From: Batrachochytrium dendrobatidis JAM81 | Lineage: Eukaryota; Chytridiomycota; Chytridiomycetes; Rhizophydiales | Assembly: GCF_000203795.2 (NCBI RefSeq) | Contig: NW_006281099.1 | Span: 1,290,690-1,354,689, forward strand | DNA: 64,000 bases | Reading direction: 5' to 3' | Part shown: positions 37,254-48,002 of the stretch, in pieces | Layout: every line of letters begins with the position of its first letter | How positions within the stretch are numbered: position 1 is the stretch's first letter | Program-made: the position numbers and the translations under genes | Notes under the pieces: generated by a model | The model's database searches: none | The model's input: only the letters and a program-made list of their open reading frames with translations | Told to the model about the DNA's origin: nothing

Positions 37254-38808
37254 TCATCTCAACTGGGCAAGTTTGGATTTTGCATACGCTGGCTGGAAAG
37301 ATTTGGTATTGGACTCGGTCGCATTGGATCCTGGTCGTCGAACTCCATTGACGTTGCGATTAGGACTCTGTACATCCAGTCCAAGCTTTGTAGCAAACTT
37401 TTTAATAATTTCGCTACCGCCAGAACTTGATCGACTACTGGGTGCGTCGGATCGAACCACTGTGGCATCCTCGGCCTCGTCAGATACAGGGAAACAGGCG
37501 GATTTAGATCTGATCATGTCAGGTTCTGCAGCAGCTGCAATAGATGGGATATTTGCCGATTCAACCAGATCTTTAGCACTGTCAGTAGCACTGTCAGTAG
37601 CAACCACTGCAGTAGAAGCAGGAAATAGCTTCAAAATATTTGTCTATCATTACAGAGTATCCAATGTTATCTAGTGTTTAAAATTGCAGTTTATAGCTCA
37701 TTCTACGCGACTTTACCTCTATGGCTTCAGTTTTTCCTTTTACTTCGACCCATTTCTCACGAATCTGGGCTTCCAAACGCACGTCTGGACAAGAGGTGTA
37801 TGCTGAAATAAGAGTAACCAATTTTTGCATTTCCTGCATAGTTTCTTTTTGGAGAGTTTGAATAAGCATTTCATTATCCTTGGGATCTGTGTATGTTTAG
37901 AAATCCATTCAATCGTATAGTGTAATAGACATGGAAGCAGTAAGCTACTTGAAATTTTATGATATACTGTGTAATATTAATATACCTAAAGTAGTTTTTA
38001 AAACAATTGGTAAATCCCTCGGACCAGTTGGTCGTCTAGCTCTAGGATCGCGCGGAGTCTGGGGCGGTTGGTTATGAATCATCTGCATGGGAGTAGTAGG
38101 AAGTGGTCGGGCAGAATTAGCTCGCTGATGAACGGGTTTTGGAGATGGATTATATTGGTTTCCGAGACGAGGCGACATGGCAACTGAGGGCATGTATGGA
38201 ATAGTTGGCAGAGAAGTATCGCGAGATACATTGTGCTCGTGAGCCATCATCGCATGATGGTAAGCCTGGTGATCAGGAGTGTGCATCACACATTCACTGT
38301 TGTAGCGAGCATGATGACCCGAACGATTGCTCTTCATCCCCCAGCCACGGAACATGTCTACAATGTTTCTACCAGCTGCTGCAGCTTTACTAAAAATCAC
38401 AACCAAAATTTTAGTTAATTGTTTCAAAATCAGTTATAAAAATAATCAGCAGTTGAAAAGTACTGTTTTCAAGTTTAAATTCAGATAGATGGTCAAAACA
38501 CCTAGTTTACAAAGCAATGAATAGACTAACCCGGATAGAAACGGTTTTCGTTTTTGAACTTGAATGCACGGCTGTCCATGATGGTTTGTAGAAGCCTGGT
38601 AAATTGATTGGTGCTGCAGGAATTGGCCATAGGAAGAATTAGGTGGGCGTTGGTTATACGCTTGACCTTGATGGTATGTGCCTCGGTCAGTATCACTTCC
38701 ATACAAATCCAAATATGACCTGATACTATCTGTATCATCAGCACCATCTTCATAATTAACGGGCTTTCTGGTCATTGAGCCCTTTCTCGAGTGATGCAAG
38801 GATAGCAT
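37254..38808 (-). CDS. Hypothetical protein, unrecognised
   Basis: Four exons, 38808..38531, 38389..37986, 37886..37717 and 37628..37254, joined in phase by GT-AG introns, give 408 residues. I do not recognise the family. The N-terminal 90 residues are polar with an acidic DDTDSIRSYLDLYGSDTD stretch. A compact conserved-looking segment follows at about 94-110 (KAAAAGRNIVDMFRGWG). Residues 120-225 are His/Pro-rich and probably disordered. Residues 230-285 form a predicted amphipathic, possibly coiled-coil helix (LQKETMQEMQKLVTLI). The C-terminal 125 residues are Ser/Ala-rich and end basic. No membrane segment or signal peptide is visible. Confidence 0.65.
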
Positions 38809-39847
38809 TGTTTGAAAATGGTAAGAGCCAACAACTTTTGGCTGAGTGTTCAGATATATATGCTGAGCGCGCCTGTTAATAACAAAAACAAGGCCCTATT
38901 TGGGCCAACACGTTGAAGACTTGAAGCAGATCTGTTTTATGAAATATATTCACGGCTGTATTCACATAAAATGAAACACTAAATAAAGGTGCCAGAGTAT
39001 ACAATTCACATCAAATTTACTAAACACTGCGTCCTCTAAACTCCTTGACAAACTTTATTGTTTTCTTGAACTAGAATGCAGGCATATCTGAGATTAAGAT
39101 ACAACAAAAATGAGTTTAATTGAGAACATCAAAACAATCAACCCAATATATGAATCTGGTGGTCTTATAGTGCATAGCTATATCGAAAAAAGGATTATTT
39201 TAGTTCAAAAATATAATTTGATTTTGTGCTTCATATAGACATTGTGTCTGAAGATTGATCAAGGAAGTTGTAAATGCTTTGATACTTTGGGGTTTTTGAA
39301 CAATGGCATTAGAAGGACATTTTCTAATTTTCACTTGATTCTAGGCAATATCACATTTCACAAGGCTACAAATCCAGTGATTAAACATGGTTTGCCAACC
39401 GTCCAACAGAGTGTCGCGAGGTATAAAGTTGCATTGTTTATTTACAGCCATTGCCATTTAATAAAATGAATTTGTGCGACATGCGATTCCAGACATAAGG
39501 AAGGATTCAGAATGTCAATTGAAGAAGCAGTACAGTCAATTTGTAGTAGGAAAGCACAACAAATATCTAGCCATTGTTTATGTTAAAGCAAAATAGAGGC
39601 AATGACTGCAGGATAATACAAGTATTCCATTTTACGTGAATGCGGTTATAAAAAGTATGGATGTTATTGCAAGTACTTGTGTTTAATGTGATATGCTTTT
39701 AGATCAATTTTTAATTGAGCCATAGTCAATATAAATCAAATCGGCTGGTATTTCTAGATAAATACACAAACACGACCTAATCTAATACCATCATATTTCA
39801 AATTTCCACACAAAAGCTTGTTTTCAAGCCTACTGTATCTTTAAAAT
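38809..39847. other. Divergent intergenic region with element copy A
   Basis: This 1-kb region lies between two divergent start codons and is mostly filled by the longest element copy (about 38949-39652). A 75-codon frame at 39242-39469 lies inside the element and has no transposase motifs. Confidence 0.5.
38949..39652. mobile_element. MITE-like element, copy A (about 700 bp, longest)
   Basis: It is flanked by inverted ends: left TTCACGGCTGTATTCACATA, right ACGTGAATGCGGTTATAA. Its interior is clearly related to copies B and C. The stretch TTGAACTAGAATGCAGGCAT... (39064 onward) matches 44954 onward in B. The stretches TTTGTGCTTCATATAGACAT and TGATTAAACATGGTTTGCCA match 47630 onward and 47770 onward in C. 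No long open frame exists, so it depends on a transposase elsewhere or is extinct. Confidence 0.75.
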
Positions 39848-42800
39848 ATGCACGCACGCAAGAAGCTTCTGGGTGAATACAGTCTTGGAAAAACAATTGG
39901 GCAGGGTGCCTTTTCCAAGGTTAAGATAGCCATCCACAGAGAAACGGGAGAAAAGGTAATGCCAATCAAATATTATATTTTGCATAGCCAATGATACTGT
40001 GCTGATATTAGAGTCAAGATAGCAAGCCTTCAAATGTATGCTGCGTTCACAACCTTTTTTGGTATTAATTTGCGACTGTAATCTATCATTTTCAGGTGGC
40101 AATAAAGGTGATTGATAAGAAGCTCATGGAGCAAAAGGCACAAAAAAGTAAAGCAATTCATTTGGAGCGAGAGCGTAAACGACAATTAGAGGAGCTTCGT
40201 ATAGCTCGAATGGAAATGCATGCCACGTCTAAAACCAATGATACAGAGTTTGGAAAGCTTATATCAAGTGCATCTCGGCCAGAAAAAATAAGCGATATTG
40301 TAAATGGCCAAGATTCAAATAAATATACGCCAGCACTTATTAATGCCGAATTGGTACCTAGATCTCCCAACTCAGAACCGCTCCGAGAAAGCACCGTACT
40401 TCCATCTTCTCCTGTACAGTCCACTCCTACTTCATTGCCAGAAAAAACCCCAGAAAGCACCCAATCATTTATTTCAAACATGCAAAAAGAAGTGCAGCTA
40501 ATGATGAGGTTAGACCATCCTAATATCGTCAAGATTTATCAAGTTCTTGAAACTGACGATGAGTGTTTTGTGGTTATGTAAGTTGGCTGTCAATATATCG
40601 CGTATTATGAGCATATCAATTGATAACTGCGTTGACTGCAGCCCAGACATCCAATCTTGATTTTGATTGGCCAATACGATTCTGAATAACTTTGAATTTA
40701 CCCTGCTTTAATATTGCGCTAATAGGGAATATGCCAAGGGTGGAGAACTAATGGACTATATCGCAGCAAGAGGTTACTTGACAGAAAAAGAAGCTCGAAA
40801 GTTTTTCAGGCAAATCGTGTCGGCCTTGGATCACTGCCATTTGGCAAGTGTCGTTCACCGTGACCTCAAGCTCGAAAATCTATTGATAAGCCAAGAAAGG
40901 AACGTTTTAATTTCAGATTTTGGCCTTGGAAGAACATTTAATCCAGATGTTCAAGAGTACATGAAGGTAATTGGGATATCAAATTGATGAATCAAGTCAT
41001 CAGATGGAATTGACTACTCCCAAGCTTTTTTTCAAATGCAAGTCAAAAGCGACTAGGTCTCATTTTGTCAATACTTGTCCTAATCTACTATTATCAGACA
41101 TTTTGTGGTACTCCAAATTATGCCGCTGCCGAACTGGTCTCTGGTATACCATATGTTGGTGTCAAGGCCGACATTTGGGCAATGGGTGTGGTTTTATATA
41201 TTATGATGACTGGCAGGGCTCCATTTCAAGGTGAAACCATATCGCTGCTCTACCGGCATATCAAGGCGGTAGAATATCATATACCAAATTATTTTTCACC
41301 GAGTTTGTGCGATTTATTAAGCAAGATTCTTGTTCGGGACCCAGTAGCAAGAATCGACATGGAAGGTATAAGATCGCATCCGTGGATCAATGCTGAATTT
41401 ACTGAACAGCCGCTGCGAATTGTTCCAGCTGTTTCTGGAGTTGTAAACTCGGCAACTCTTGCTCAAGTCATTAGTAGCATTTACTATGATAAAACATATG
41501 TTGTTTACGTGTTTCGACGACATGGAAAGCAAGAAAACAACGACAAAGGCACCAAATCTACTACGACTGCAAAACTACTTCGACTTTCTATCAATACTGG
41601 TGCTCCAGTGACACATATGAGACGATCGTCAATCCAATCCGATGCAACAAAAGAGGAATTTGTACGAAGAAAAAGCATTAGCTTTGAAAATACATTGACC
41701 TCTCCAACTTCTCCAGGTATCAAGAAGGGTTTGGGTACACAGCTAGAAATCCCACTACATTTCAACAAGGTTGTGCCAAACGATATTTGTAAAAAGACTA
41801 TTCCCGAAAATCTTCCACCACTTCCTAACTCGGAAACCATCACCAAATCACACTCTACTGTACGCACTGGTTTAAATCAATTAAACAGCTCATGTAATAG
41901 TATCAACAGCCAGCCAAGCGATACACAAAAAACGTCTATTCAGGAACAACCAATACCGGAAATATCTGCGCTTCACACCAATCCAGAGGTGCAAAGGTAT
42001 CGTCCTGTAGATACTCGAACATCTTCGAAACGCAGTCGTCGTATGTCGCTTCAAGATGCAGTTCGCGTACCAACAGAATATTCAATACATCTCACTGAAC
42101 TTGGACTGCAAGAGTCAAACCATCCATCCACGCCAAATTACGAATCATGTGTAAACAGTAGTTCTTTTAGTCCTATATCTTCAGAAGATGAGTTTAAATT
42201 GAGCCCCATAGTAAACTTTACAAAAGAAAGCATTCCAGAAAAAATTCCAGAAGAATTACAATCAGTACCAGAGTCCAATCGAGCTGTTAGAGTTGTTGGT
42301 CGTAAGCGATCAATGACTGCCAATGCTCTGTCGGCTATTTGTACAACTGTTCCATTAAACGATATTCAAAACAATGTGACCATGAGATCCAATGTAAACA
42401 CAAATTACAGCCAAGAACTTGGCACTGACAAATCTTCAACTTTCAAACTATTCATGTTCAATAGAAGCAAAGGCCCTACATCTCCAAATGCATTGACTGC
42501 ACTTTTTAGTAGCTCATCAAGTACAACATCAAATACTGCTTTACGTTCTATACAGACCAATCCAAAAAGCATGGTGCGTCGCCAAAGCTACAATGAAAAT
42601 AATCGTGCCATTGATGTTATGCGGCGCATGTCTGCTATTTCACCACTTCCAACTACATCAGTCACTTTTGATGATCGGATTCAACTACAGACACATATTA
42701 CTAAAATAGCCGAACCTCCGTATATTGAAGAAATATCTCAACTAAAGTCAGACGCGCATGATTTGAATCCAGGATCTCCCAACTCAGCTACTCGATTATC

Positions 42801-43383
42801 ATCGTGTTTTCGCACAGCTGGCCTTTCTCCAAGTGCTGGGGGTGCAGTTGGTAGCAAAGCTTCTAATATTCCAACAGTGACGGTAGAGTATGATTCAAGC
42901 ATGCCAACTCAGTTGAAAGCGGTTGGCATTGCTCAAAAAGAGACGTTGAATTCCAATGCATCTTGTACAGTATCGCCTAAACCAGTTCAAGAAATTCAGT
43001 TGAGCATGGAAGAAATTGAAGAGTGGCATATCATGCATAAATCAGCAAAAGAAGTTCGAACTATGCGATTTGTGTTCAACAAGGCTACAACATCAGCAAT
43101 ACTATCACCGGCCTTTATGTTTCAAGATATACACAGAGCGCTGATTTTTTTGAGTCGCATATACAACAACCAAATTAAATTTACGCGGGCTCAAGACCAC
43201 TACATTTTCAAGTGCGAGTACCGTGATCAGCAGTATCCTGACATGACTTTAGATTTTGAGGTTGAGATATGCAAAGTATGGCTGTTGAATCTGCATGGTA
43301 TGCGCATGAAGAGAATTGCAGGAAACGTGTTTTTATTTAAAGAGTTTTATACCCAGCTCATCAACGAAGTGCATTGGGAATAG
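39848..43383 (+). CDS. KIN1/MARK-type Ser/Thr protein kinase with KA1-like C-terminus
   Basis: Four exons: 39848..39955, 40096..40577, 40726..40966, 41098..43383 (1038 residues). The kinase domain starts at once: glycine loop GQGAFSKV (about 18-25), VAIK lysine near residue 40, [10 protein letters not shown] catalytic loop, DFG as DFGLGR, activation segment [13 protein letters not shown] (Ala replaces Pro-Glu of the usual APE), then [10 protein letters not shown]. Between the VAIK lysine and the helix-C glutamate (NMQKEVQ, near 168) sits an insert of about 108 extra residues, half of it highly charged and half Ser/Pro-rich. Yeast Kin1/Kin2 carry a shorter insert here. After a 550-residue disordered middle, the end matches a KA1 domain ([24 protein letters not shown]), which binds anionic phospholipids. 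A role in polarity is inferred from the family. Confidence 0.87.
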
Positions 43384-43772
43384 TATATAAATCCGAATCC
43401 ACATGATTCAACAATGACTGATCTTGTCCAAAACTCAATATATTTTCAGTGTGCAGTATTTGAATAAATTTATAAACGCAACCCATCAAGCGATTTTTGG
43501 TATGCAAGTCTAGTTGATATGAAATTATTTACAGCCATATTCACGTAAAATAAAACATTTCTGTATGTCTCAGTTGGAGTCTCTATTTTACTCTGGAATA
43601 AGCAATGGCTAAATATATTGTTTATTTCCAACTCTAATTTAAAGATCCATCTGGAAATGTGCGCCTAAGCAAGGTATTCACATCATATTTCAAGATAGAG
43701 CTTTCTGTGCCTAACCATTCGACAATCAAACAAAACATCAGTAATGAGCCAATTTTAGTCATTCAGTAAAAG
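43384..43772. other. Convergent 3' region with element fragment F
   Basis: This 389-base spacer lies between the kinase and WD40 genes. An element end (TTACAGCCATATTCACGTAA) at about 43529 and its subterminal sequence are the only structure seen. Confidence 0.4.
43529..43650. mobile_element. Element fragment F (one terminal repeat plus subterminal sequence)
   Basis: TTTACAGCCATATTCACGTA, followed 60 bases later by AATAAGCAATGGCTAAATAT, matches the right end of copies A and C in inverse orientation. No second end was found, so this is a truncated copy. Confidence 0.55.
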
Positions 43773-45918
43773 CTATTGATGGCAATCTTTCATACCAACA
43801 AACACGGTGCTACTATCTGGAGAAAATGAAATTCCTGAAATATGCTGATCTATGTCTGGTGGTGTTACGCAAATAGACTGTCGAGAATCAAATGTTCTAG
43901 CATCTACTACATTGATATATGAAATATGCTACAATAAATTGAAATGTGTTGCAACAGTGAGTAAAGCTATAGCCATTTTGCCTGGTTCATAATCTAGAAT
44001 AAGGCGTCACAATCAATAGCATATGCACTACCTCGCTAAATAGCAACAGGTCAATAGACCCTGTGTTGGAGAATTTGACACAACGGCAAGCACCTTTAAC
44101 TTGAGGGTTCTATCAAACAGTAAATCAATAACATAATCTGCAAAATGTCAGCTGTATAAAATGGCAACCCACCACATCTCGTCTAGCCTGTTTTGATGAA
44201 ATCTGGGCAAGTTTTTCAGAACTGCGAATATCCCAAACAGAAACAAATCCGTCTTGGCTAGCTACAGCGAATCTTTCAGATGATTGATTCCAAGAGCATG
44301 AAAACCCAGCATCGTTGGTAGCATTCATTACGTTGATTCGCTCATATTGCCCACCCGCTGATATATTGAACAAGAATACTTCTGAAGTATCCCCTACAGC
44401 TAATAGTTTGCGGCCATCAGGACTAACAGATGCATAGTTTACTGCAGTCGGAAGAGAAATGTTTGAGACTCGGCGAAGATCCGGAAGAGAAAGTATTTTG
44501 ATGGTCTTATCATTGTTACAAATCAATAGGCGCGTGGATCCAGCGTGATTGGAAATACACATGGCATTGTTGATGGATCCTCCAACAGTTGTTTGTACGT
44601 GCCTATCAATATTTATGTAATGCCACAATTTTGACTTGTTAAGCCTTACATGCAATGATATTACAGTCGCATTCATATAAAACATTAAATAGGAATGTAA
44701 AGGTGCATAATAAACCACCAGTTTCATGAAATGATTGGTATCACCAAATTACTGGATATTATGCATTCTGAACTCTTTGGCAAAATTGACTGGTCTTTGT
44801 ACTCATTTTTACATAAAACCCAAACAAATGCTCACATCGCAATTTCAATACATTCCATACTTGTTCAACCTCCAACTTCTCTTTCCTCCAACTCAAACGT
44901 TGACTTATCAGTATGCAAACAACAGTTGCATTGCTGAAATGTGAAATCTTTGTTCTCTTGAACTAGACACGAACGTATCAGAGTTAGGATACAACAGATA
45001 TGAGTTTGTAGAGTTGTATTGAGATCATCATAGCAGTCAACCCCAATGCATGGATTGCAATACATAAACATGGGTTCAAGCTTGGTGATCATACAACTTA
45101 TGATTACCAAAGAGGAAAAGGGAATCATGATCATTTCAGTTTAGTTTAGTTCAAAACTATGGTTTGTGAACATCATATGGTTGTTGTGTTTTACATGAAT
45201 ATGGCTGTAAAATAAACAATAATTACATGCACACCACCTTACCACGACGAATTTAGATCCCGAACTACAAGCTGAGACCTCTGGCCACCAGCGGCTAAAT
45301 AGCCGCACCCAGTGGTCATAGAAGTAGGCGAAAACGATAGATTTTCCAATACATCTGATGCCTTATAAAACAAATTATGCGTGGTTAGTGCTGAATTTAG
45401 TTTGACAGCGACAATCTATCAGCTGTAAATAAAGTTTCACTCAGATAATAAACTATACCCGCTGAGTATCTGTGTTGAGTAACTTGACTGTATTTTGACT
45501 AACATACAACACCTCCTTTCGCGAAGTAGGACAAGCAATCAAATCACGAAGTTGCCTAGAATTAAAATTTAGGAATGAGCATTATCACAGGATGAATTTC
45601 AAGAGAAGTAGATCAACATGACGATTGTTTTTTGATGCAAGACTAGGCCAAAAATAAACAAAGTATTCCCTAACCCTGACCCATTCACCCAATAGCAAAG
45701 TATCAGACAGGTAGACTAATCGACCGCGACTGTTCTAGCACGGATGATTTAAATCTATCATAGGAGCTACAAAGCATTGTTCTCGTTGATGCTACATACT
45801 TGAAACAAACATGGAATTTGGTATAACAACACATCAACGAGCTCTACATTACCAATGCTGAATGGTTGTTTTCTGCGCATACTTGGAAGGTGGTGTCTTG
45901 AGAAACTCAATATCGTCA
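43773..45918 (-). CDS. WD40-repeat protein of the fungal DUF2415 type (5' end unresolved)
   Basis: Six coding exons are clear: 45918..45853, 45555..45459, 45361..45243, 44602..44173, 44109..44032, 43928..43773. Each junction keeps phase. The N-terminal visible part reads DDIEFLKTPPSKYAQKTTIQHWQLRDLI, then a beta-propeller with GYLAAGGQRSQLVVRDL, VSPDGRKLLAVGDTSEVFLF and FAVASQDGFVSVWDIRSS. The last parts (GACRCVKFSNTGSIDLLLFSE, HISYINVVDARTFDSRQ) resemble the DUF2415 region that I recall from uncharacterised fungal WD proteins. The start codon was not found. Upstream exons probably lie between 45985 and 46290, where frames are ambiguous. The third visible intron (45242..44603) contains the whole of element copy B. 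Function unknown. Confidence 0.75.
44661..45212. mobile_element. MITE-like element, copy B (about 550 bp), inside an intron
   Basis: Left end TTACAGTCGCATTCATATAA and right end TTACATGAATATGGCTGTAA are inverted copies of the family repeat. The interior is homologous to copy A (for example GAACTAGACACGAACGTATC and ATACAACAGATATGAGTTT). The element lies wholly within intron 45242..44603 of the WD40 gene and leaves both splice sites intact. Confidence 0.75.
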
Positions 45919-46404
45919 CTGAAGAACGAGGTATGGAATAAGAATCAAAGCATTAGTCATTGGTTTGATTAAATGGTAAAAGACTCATTCGTGACCCCGG
46001 CCATAAACTGGCAAGAGCCTTACAGGCCAATGCATGCCATACCGTAAGAATATAGTCATTGAATTTAAATACTGTGTTTGGGTGGGTACACAAACCTTGA
46101 GTTGTATTCTGCCCATCCTCAAAGCAACCAATACCCTCAGGATATTTGAATATCTTTGAAGTGTTATTGCCGCTACTGCTTCAACTGTTCTGCAAAAACG
46201 GAGATATGTTTACCCTTGGCAAGTCTTGGCAGACCTCGATATAGTCAAAATCCGATTCAGCAGTAGATATGTGGTCGAATACACTGCAAGATCAATGTTT
46301 GGTTGAAATTGTATTACTAGCTTTATCATTTTAAACTTTCAACAGGATGCAATAGGCTCAGACAAACCTCGCAAACTATACACATTTATTTAGAAAAACT
46401 AATT

Positions 46405-47457
46405 CTATCGTTTTTGATACAGACGCAAATAGTAGCGCATGCTATTTAGCTTTGAGGGGAATGAAAGATGGGGACTGCATCTATACCAAATTGAATCATA
46501 TGATACGCAAGTCTGAAGTGCATGAATAGCATCCAGTAACTTGAATGCCATATATATGCGCTGTTGAGGCTCTGATGATTGATTATCTGGATTCGATGAT
46601 GCATTTGATCCCAACTTCACCTCTGAAAACGATCCTGCCGAGTCTACTACCAGCAGATATCCCCCAGAAGGCATGTGCTCAATCAACTGAGAGATGAGTG
46701 TCACAAACCCTCGCTTGGAGTTGGATAAAAGCTCGTTGAGAATAAACATTGCAGTGATGAGTTTGGCATTGCAGGCTACAGGAATGACAGTAGCCTTCAG
46801 ATCGTCTAGCTCTAGTAAATTTCCGGTAGACTCTGTGACCTCGAGTGCAGGTGCACCAATGTCTAATAAAGCATGCATGGATTCCGAGATTCTTTGTATA
46901 ACAGAACCATAGCTTGACAAATCCTGAAGATGCACTGTAAGCGAAGATATTGGCTGCATCCCATGAAGAGCCGATCCAATTCCAAGCAGCTCACTCCCGT
47001 TTCCTGCTCCCAGACATAGAATTTGACCACCCTCATGTAAGCACGTTCGAATCTCGTCTATCCTTAGAAATATGTCTCGATAACACAGTGCTCGGCATGG
47101 AATATACTCGGCTGCATAAACTGGCAGCAGTATCGGGTCGGTGAAGATGCCAACAAAATCTCGTTCTAGAAACAGGTCCTTGATGGTCCGTACATGTACT
47201 GGAAACTGTGGGTCTGCAAAAATGGCTGAAAAGGCATGCTGGATAACCCCAAGCAGAGCCTGCTGTGGCACAAGCACATCCCGATCACTAGCATCATTTA
47301 CAGTGCGCCTTGTATTTAAAACTATGCTGTTTGTGCTGTCGAGTGACAGTAGTCTTGCTTGGATAGCAAGTAGCTGCGTATATTCAGGATCAGCAGGAAG
47401 CTCTTTGACTATAACAGGCACTTTAAACTTTCGCTGTGGCTGCTTGTGTTTTACCAT
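46405..47457 (-). CDS. BMT6: 25S rRNA (uridine-N3)-methyltransferase BMT6-like
   Basis: A single-exon gene of 350 residues. The central Rossmann motif ILCLGAGNGSELLGIG binds S-adenosylmethionine. Upstream it has YIPCRALCYRDIFLRIDEIR, a block I associate with the Bmt6/DUF3115 family that methylates a uridine of the large rRNA in fungi. Further matches are AMFILNELLSNSKRGFV and GGYLLVVDSAGSFSEV, followed by the conserved IYMAFKLLDAI. A basic N-terminus (MVKHKQPQRKFK) may help nucleolar targeting. It starts at the only upstream ATG in frame. Nothing looks truncated. Confidence 0.85.
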   Translation of the reverse strand: MVKHKQPQRKFKVPVIVKELPADPEYTQLLAIQARLLSLDSTNSIVLNTRRTVNDASDRDVLVPQQALLGVIQHAFSAIFADPQFPVHVRTIKDLFLERDFVGIFTDPILLPVYAAEYIPCRALCYRDIFLRIDEIRTCLHEGGQILCLGAGNGSELLGIGSALHGMQPISSLTVHLQDLSSYGSVIQRISESMHALLDIGAPALEVTESTGNLLELDDLKATVIPVACNAKLITAMFILNELLSNSKRGFVTLISQLIEHMPSGGYLLVVDSAGSFSEVKLGSNASSNPDNQSSEPQQRIYMAFKLLDAIHALQTCVSYDSIWYRCSPHLSFPSKLNSMRYYLRLYQKR

Positions 47458-48002
47458 TTACTCGTTGTGGTTGTATAAGATAATATAAAGACTCGATTTT
47501 AAAATAGGACAATCTGGAAGAAAACGACCGTTTTATAAAAAATGGTTTCAAACTTGGCGATCGTACAAATATGGCTATGCAAACCAAGGCAAAAGTGCAA
47601 GGTCTAAACACATCAAATCAAGCTATAGTTTGATTATGTGCTTCATATGATGGTCAGTGTGTTTAAAACTGATCAATGGAGCTGTGAATGTCATGATACT
47701 TCAAGACTTTTTAACCAGCATGCAACATTTCCAAACACGTATCTTATTCCATTCCAAAAAACAACCGTCTGATTAGACATGGTATACCAACCATTCAACA
47801 AACGACACGAGGATTGGAGTTTCATATTGCTCATTCTTGAACTGTGTATAAAACGACTCGAGCATAACAAAGGATGGGCTCGTGCGTCGAGAAAAGTGTA
47901 GTAGTGAAACAATGAATATTTGGTCATTGTTTATTCCCAGCCAAAATAACCAATTCAAGATAAAATACAAGTGTTCCATTTTACGCGAATACAACTTTAA
48001 AC
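47458..48002. other. Divergent region between BMT6 and CFAP43, largely element copy C
   Basis: The region contains the 5' flanks of two divergent genes. From about 47530 to 48000 it is a degraded element copy, so much of the CFAP43 upstream sequence is element-derived. Confidence 0.5.
47530..48000. mobile_element. MITE-like element, copy C (left end missing)
   Basis: The interior matches copy A over several blocks: GATTATGTGCTTCATATGAT, TAGACATGGTATACCAACCA and the subterminal TGGTCATTGTTTATTCCCAG. The right terminal repeat CATTTTACGCGAATACAACT ends at about 48000, two bases before the CFAP43 start codon. No left terminal repeat was found. Confidence 0.65.

Noticed and set aside
39242..39469. 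A 75-codon frame inside element copy A
   Set aside because: No transposase motif (no DDE/D pattern or zinc finger), and the frame is not preserved in copies B or C.
45243..45853. An extra exon in the intron between QHW and QLRDLI of the WD40 gene
   Set aside because: Splicing 45852..45556 directly gives an uninterrupted conserved-looking junction, and no in-phase cassette exon was found.
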